Assembly: GCA_945878385.1 (NCBI GenBank)
Contig: CAMCTE010000090.1
Span: 1-10,184, forward strand
Source of the DNA: Azohydromonas lata NBRC 102462
GTDB lineage: Bacteria > Pseudomonadota > Gammaproteobacteria > Burkholderiales > Burkholderiaceae_C
Direction: 5' to 3'
DNA length: 10,184 bases
Shown: positions 7,175 to 10,184 of the stretch, piece after piece
Layout of the letters: every line of letters begins with the position of its first letter
Position numbering within the stretch: position 1 is the first letter of the stretch
Position numbers and translations under genes: made by a program
Notes under the pieces: model-generated
What the model was told of the DNA's origin: nothing
What the model saw: the letters and a program-made list of their open reading frames with translations, nothing else
The model's database searches: none

Positions 7175-8110
7175 TCACACGCCAGCCAGCACACGCAGGT
7201 GCGCGGCCACGCTGCGGGCCAGTGCACTGAGGTTGTAGCCCCCTTCCAGGCACGACACCAGGCGCCCGGCGCAGTGGCGCTGTGCCACCTGCATCAGGCG
7301 CTCGGTGATCCATGCATAGTCGGCTTCCACCAGGCCCAACTGCGCCAGGCCATCCTCCCGGTGGGCGTCGAAGCCGGCCGAAATGAAGAGCATTTCAGGC
7401 TTGAAGGCATCCAGCCGGGGAATCCAATGCTGCTCGATCAAGTCCCGCACCGCAGGCCCGCGGGTGTAGGGAGCCACCGGCAGGTTCAACAGGTTGTCGC
7501 CCGTGGGCACCGCCCCGCTGTAGGGGTACAGCGGGTGCTGGAAGAAGCTGCACATCAGAATGCGGTCGTCGCCGGCCACGATGTCTTCGGTGCCGTTGCC
7601 GTGATGCACATCGAAATCGATGATGGCCACCCGCTGCAGGCCGCGCACATCCAGCGCATGCCGTGCGGCCACGGCCACATTGTTGAAAAAACAAAAGCCC
7701 ATCACCTCACTGCGCGTGGCGTGATGCCCGGGCGGACGCACGCTGCAAAAGGCATTGCTGACCTCGCCGTCGATCACCGCGTCGGTGGCGGCCACGGCAG
7801 CGCCGGCTGCACGGGCCACGGCCGCGGCGGTGTGGGGGCAGGCGGCGGTGTCGGGGTCCAGGGCACGGGTTTCCTCTCGTGCTTCCAGGGCTTGCAGCAG
7901 CGCGGTCAACTCCTGCACATGGCGCGCGCTGTGGGCGCGCTCCAGGGCCTGGGTGGTCACCAGCGGGGCGTCGCGCCAGAGAAGGGCCATGTCCAGTCCG
8001 GTGGCGCGCAGGTGGTCCTGAATGGCCGCCAGGCGCTGCGGGCACTCGGGGTGGCCCTCGCCCATGTCGTGGCCTTGGCAGTCGCTGTGGGTGTAGATCG
8101 CCGTGCTCAT
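7175..8110 (-). CDS. Histone deacetylase family (class II-like) Zn-dependent amidohydrolase
   Basis: Members remove acetyl groups from lysine side chains or acetylated polyamines through a zinc-bound water. The 311-residue protein has the typical compact length. Visible motifs are GEGHPECPQRL at 18-27, RPPGHHA at 125-131 with the catalytic His129-His130 pair, GFCFFNNVAVAA at 138-149, and DFDVHHGNGTED at 165-176. SAGFDAH lies at 244-250 and LEGGYN at 288-293. By analogy with characterised HDACs, Asp167, His169 and Asp248 bind zinc and Tyr292 is the transition-state tyrosine, so it looks catalytically intact. Its substrate cannot be read from sequence: acetylpolyamine amidohydrolase and AcuC-like protein deacetylase are both possible. 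It leads a two-gene unit with the channel gene. The ribosome binding site before its ATG is weak (AGG only). It is divergent from mltB across 43 bp. Confidence 0.95.
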   Translation of the reverse strand: MSTAIYTHSDCQGHDMGEGHPECPQRLAAIQDHLRATGLDMALLWRDAPLVTTQALERAHSARHVQELTALLQALEAREETRALDPDTAACPHTAAAVARAAGAAVAATDAVIDGEVSNAFCSVRPPGHHATRSEVMGFCFFNNVAVAARHALDVRGLQRVAIIDFDVHHGNGTEDIVAGDDRILMCSFFQHPLYPYSGAVPTGDNLLNLPVAPYTRGPAVRDLIEQHWIPRLDAFKPEMLFISAGFDAHREDGLAQLGLVEADYAWITERLMQVAQRHCAGRLVSCLEGGYNLSALARSVAAHLRVLAGV

Positions 8111-8119
8111 GGAGCCTGA

Positions 8120-8147
8120 TTGTCGCCGCCGCCGGCCCGGTTAGCAT
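8120..8147 (+). promoter_or_regulatory. Candidate sigma-70-type promoter of mltB, implying a leaderless mRNA
   Basis: TTGTCG at 8120-8125 and TAGCAT at 8142-8147 are separated by 16 bp, and each matches four of six consensus bases. Transcription would start about seven bases after the -10, which falls on the ATG at 8154. No Shine-Dalgarno sequence precedes that ATG, which agrees with a leaderless or very short leader. The match is modest and unproven. Confidence 0.4.
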
Positions 8148-8153
8148 GACGCC

Positions 8154-9320
8154 ATGACCGATGGATTCAGCAAGGCATGGCGCCTGATCAGGAACCGCAC
8201 ACCGCGGCGGGCATTGACCTTGATGACCGCTATGGCGTTCACGGCAAGCGGCGCTGGACATGCCGCCGAATCAAACCACCCCGCCAACCAACCCGCAAAC
8301 CACTACGGGCAGCGAGAGGAGGTCCAGCGCTTTGCCGAAGAATTGGCCCAACGCCACGGCTGGGATGCCCAGGCCACCCTGCGCACCCTTTCGCAAGCGC
8401 GGCACCTGCCGCGCGTGGCGCAGTTGATCATGCCCCCGCCGGCGGGCACCGCCAAGAACTGGGCCGCCTACCGCAGCCGCTTCGTCGAGCCCAAGCGCTT
8501 GAAGGCCGGCGTGGAATTCTGGAATGAGAACGAGCGGCTGCTCAGGCGCGCCGAACGCCACTACGGCGTGCCGGCCTCGCTGATCGTGGGCATCATTGGC
8601 GTGGAAACCTATTACGGGCGGCATTTGGGCGGGTTTCGGGTGCTGGATGCCCTGGCCACGCTCAGTTTCGACTTCCCCAGCGGCCGCAGCGACCGCAGCG
8701 CTTTTTTTCGCAGCGAATTGGAAGCCTTGATGGTGTGGGCACGGCGTGAGGGCCGCGCTCCACAGGACATCAAGGGCTCGTATGCGGGAGCCATCGGCTG
8801 GCCGCAGTTCATGCCCAGCAGCATCTTGCGCCATGCGGTCGACTTCGACGGCGACGGCCACATCAACCTCGAGCGCAACATGGCCGATGTGATCGGCAGC
8901 GTGGCCCACTTTCTCAAGGCGCATGGGTGGACTCCGGGCCTTCCCACCCACTTTGCGGTGGACCCGCCTTTGGACGAGGCCGCCCGAGCCGAACTGCTGG
9001 CCCCCGACATCGTGCCCAGCTTCTCGGCCCAGGAAATGGCCAGCAGAGGTGCGGTACTCAATGAACGCGCGCTGGATCACGAAGGGCCACTGGCGCTGGT
9101 GATGCTGGAAAACGGCGGCGCCGCGCCCACCTATGTGGCCGGCACCCGCAATTTCTACTCGGTGACGCGCTACAACTGGTCAAGCTACTACGCGCTGGCC
9201 GTCATTGAATTGGGCCGCGAGGTGCAGGCGCATCGCGCCAAAACCGCGGCTGCATGCGGCGCCAGCACCGAGGCGGGTCGTCGCCCGCCCAATGCAACGC
9301 CCCGCACCAAGGGCTGCTGA
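8154..9320 (+). CDS. mltB: Lytic murein transglycosylase B (GH103, MltB/Slt35-type)
   Basis: This periplasmic enzyme cleaves peptidoglycan between MurNAc and GlcNAc, forming 1,6-anhydro-MurNAc, for wall remodelling and recycling. The 388-residue precursor starts with a basic, hydrophobic signal peptide (about 1-37, likely cleaved near GHA-AES). There is no lipobox cysteine, so unlike E. coli MltB it should be soluble rather than a lipoprotein. The catalytic glutamate is Glu151 in GVETYYGR. GSYAGAIGWPQFMPSS lies at 208-223, and DFDGDGHIN at 230-238 resembles the EF-hand-like calcium loop of Slt35. The conserved domain ends near YNWSSYYALAVIELGREV (340-357). The last ~31 residues are Ala/Arg/Pro-rich, unlike the family, and are encoded opposite the comEC 3' end. 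The ATG at 8154 keeps the complete signal peptide. Confidence 0.95.
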   Translation: MTDGFSKAWRLIRNRTPRRALTLMTAMAFTASGAGHAAESNHPANQPANHYGQREEVQRFAEELAQRHGWDAQATLRTLSQARHLPRVAQLIMPPPAGTAKNWAAYRSRFVEPKRLKAGVEFWNENERLLRRAERHYGVPASLIVGIIGVETYYGRHLGGFRVLDALATLSFDFPSGRSDRSAFFRSELEALMVWARREGRAPQDIKGSYAGAIGWPQFMPSSILRHAVDFDGDGHINLERNMADVIGSVAHFLKAHGWTPGLPTHFAVDPPLDEAARAELLAPDIVPSFSAQEMASRGAVLNERALDHEGPLALVMLENGGAAPTYVAGTRNFYSVTRYNWSSYYALAVIELGREVQAHRAKTAAACGASTEAGRRPPNATPRTKGC

Positions 9321-10184
9321 TGAATTCGATGTTCGCCTGTTCGTAACGGTCGACCACAGCCCGGGCGGGATGCCCATAGCGGTTGCGGTAACCCGCCTGT
9401 GCCACCGCCCAAGTGGGCTGCACGGCCTGCAGGAAGGGTTCGGTGGATGAAGTGCGGCTGCCGTGGTGGGGCACCACCAGCAGATCGCTACGCAGCCGGG
9501 CGGCTGCAGGGGCGCCAGGGTCTGCGCGCACCAGTGCCGCTTCCTGGTCGCGTTCGATGTCGCCCGTGATCAACACCGAGCGGCCCTGCCCGTCTTCAAT
9601 GCGCAGCACGCAGCTCAACCAGTTGGGCTTGCCACCCGAGGGCTCGGTGCCAAAGGGGTGCAGCACCTGCACGCGCACCCCATCCCACAACCAGGACTGC
9701 CCGCGCCGACAGGGTTCATGGGCCACCGGGAACTTCAACAGCGGGTGCGAAGGCTCCAGACTGGACAGCGTGCGACCCACCACCACCGAACGCAGGACCG
9801 AGGCTGCGCCCCCTACATGATCGAGGTCCCGGTGGGTGACCACCAGAGTGTCCAGCCGGCGCACGCCCAGGTGCCGCAGCGCAGGCACCACCACGCGCTC
9901 ACCCGCATCGCGCCCCTCACCCCATGCGGGGCCTGCGTCCACCAACAAGGCATGGTGGCGCGTGCGCACCAGCACCGCCGAGCCCTGCCCCACATCCAGC
10001 GCCCACAATTCGAAGCGTCCTGGGGCCGGCAAATCAGGCGGCGGCAGCAGGAGCGGCATCATGCAAAGCAGGCCACACAGGCGCCACCGCCACGGCACAT
10101 TCAGCATGGCCAGTGCCGCACCACCAAGCGCCAGTCCCAGGGCCCAGGTACTGCCACCGGCCACGGCCACCACCGCGCCGGGCA
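9202..10184 (-). CDS. comEC: ComEC/Rec2 DNA-uptake channel, C-terminal part (runs off the window)
   Basis: ComEC forms the inner-membrane channel that takes up single-stranded DNA in natural transformation. Only the 3' part is present; the frame stays open to the window edge, so the start and competence domain lie outside. The numbering here begins at a GTG at 10173. Residues 10-47 form the last hydrophobic segments. They are followed by the metallo-beta-lactamase-like domain, with DVGQGSA at 60-66, THRDLDHVGG at 113-122, ITGDIE at 202-207, PHHGS at 235-239 and RYGHP at 265-269. The tail (SPWCGALHW at 287-295, then RFWRDAP) matches the Cys/Trp-containing end common in betaproteobacterial ComEC. 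The metal-binding residues look intact. Its last 119 bp overlap the end of mltB on the opposite strand. Confidence 0.95.
   Translation of the reverse strand, partial: PGAVVAVAGGSTWALGLALGGAALAMLNVPWRWRLCGLLCMMPLLLPPPDLPAPGRFELWALDVGQGSAVLVRTRHHALLVDAGPAWGEGRDAGERVVVPALRHLGVRRLDTLVVTHRDLDHVGGAASVLRSVVVGRTLSSLEPSHPLLKFPVAHEPCRRGQSWLWDGVRVQVLHPFGTEPSGGKPNWLSCVLRIEDGQGRSVLITGDIERDQEAALVRADPGAPAAARLRSDLLVVPHHGSRTSSTEPFLQAVQPTWAVAQAGYRNRYGHPARAVVDRYEQANIEFISSPWCGALHWAGDDPPRCWRRMQPRFWRDAPAPRGPIQ

Noticed and set aside
7165..7227. Longer start for the MscS-family gene
   Set aside because: The added residues (HWPAAWPRTCVCWLACEGG) are not membrane-protein-like and overlap the deacetylase coding region. 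The AGGAGG points to the ATG at 7164.
6557..8119. A 520-codon open frame on the plus strand spanning the channel and deacetylase genes
   Set aside because: It is antisense to two genes with clear family motifs and crosses their boundary. Its translation is low-complexity Ala/Gly/His/Arg-rich, without any recognisable domain. Long antisense frames are expected at this GC content.
1..10184. A hidden defence, mobile or biosynthetic system
   Set aside because: All substantial coding space is taken by eight recognisable genes with intact motifs. I saw no transposase, integrase, tRNA-linked attachment site, repeat array or large unexplained gap (the longest are about 200 bp).

Overview
The window reads as an ordinary stretch of chromosome from a GC-rich betaproteobacterium. 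It is most likely from the order Burkholderiales and resembles Comamonadaceae; this placement is inferred from protein character, codon use and the style of the intergenic regions, not from a marker gene. All eight well-supported genes encode recognisable housekeeping or core-accessory proteins. I see no mobile element, CRISPR array, tRNA, rRNA or sign of recent transfer.

Layout: a 5' non-coding region (with at best the first codons of a leftward gene) precedes argG (argininosuccinate synthase, +). Convergent to it is acs (acetyl-CoA synthetase, -), which starts at GTG behind a strong ribosome binding site. A 203-bp divergent region separates acs from a YqhA/TIGR00645-family membrane protein (+), which ends at a textbook intrinsic terminator. 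Only 31 bp later a class I, [4Fe-4S]-type fumarate hydratase begins (+). Its stop codon directly abuts the stop codon of a convergent MscS-type mechanosensitive channel gene (-). That channel gene is the second gene of a tight two-gene unit led by a class II-like histone deacetylase family amidohydrolase (-). Across a 43-bp divergent gap lies an MltB-type lytic transglycosylase (+), whose 3' end overlaps by 119 bp the 3' end of comEC (-). comEC runs off the right edge; only its last membrane segments and its metallo-beta-lactamase domain are visible.

Functionally the genes cover arginine synthesis (argG, which releases fumarate at the next step through argH), acetate activation (acs), the TCA cycle (fumarase), osmotic protection and envelope remodelling (MscS, MltB), small-molecule or protein deacetylation (HDAC family) and DNA uptake (ComEC). 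They do not form one pathway or one operon. The main points of interest are architectural: very tight packing, abutting or overlapping convergent 3' ends, a terminator directly in front of fumarase, and a possible leaderless mltB transcript. I found no convincing undescribed system.
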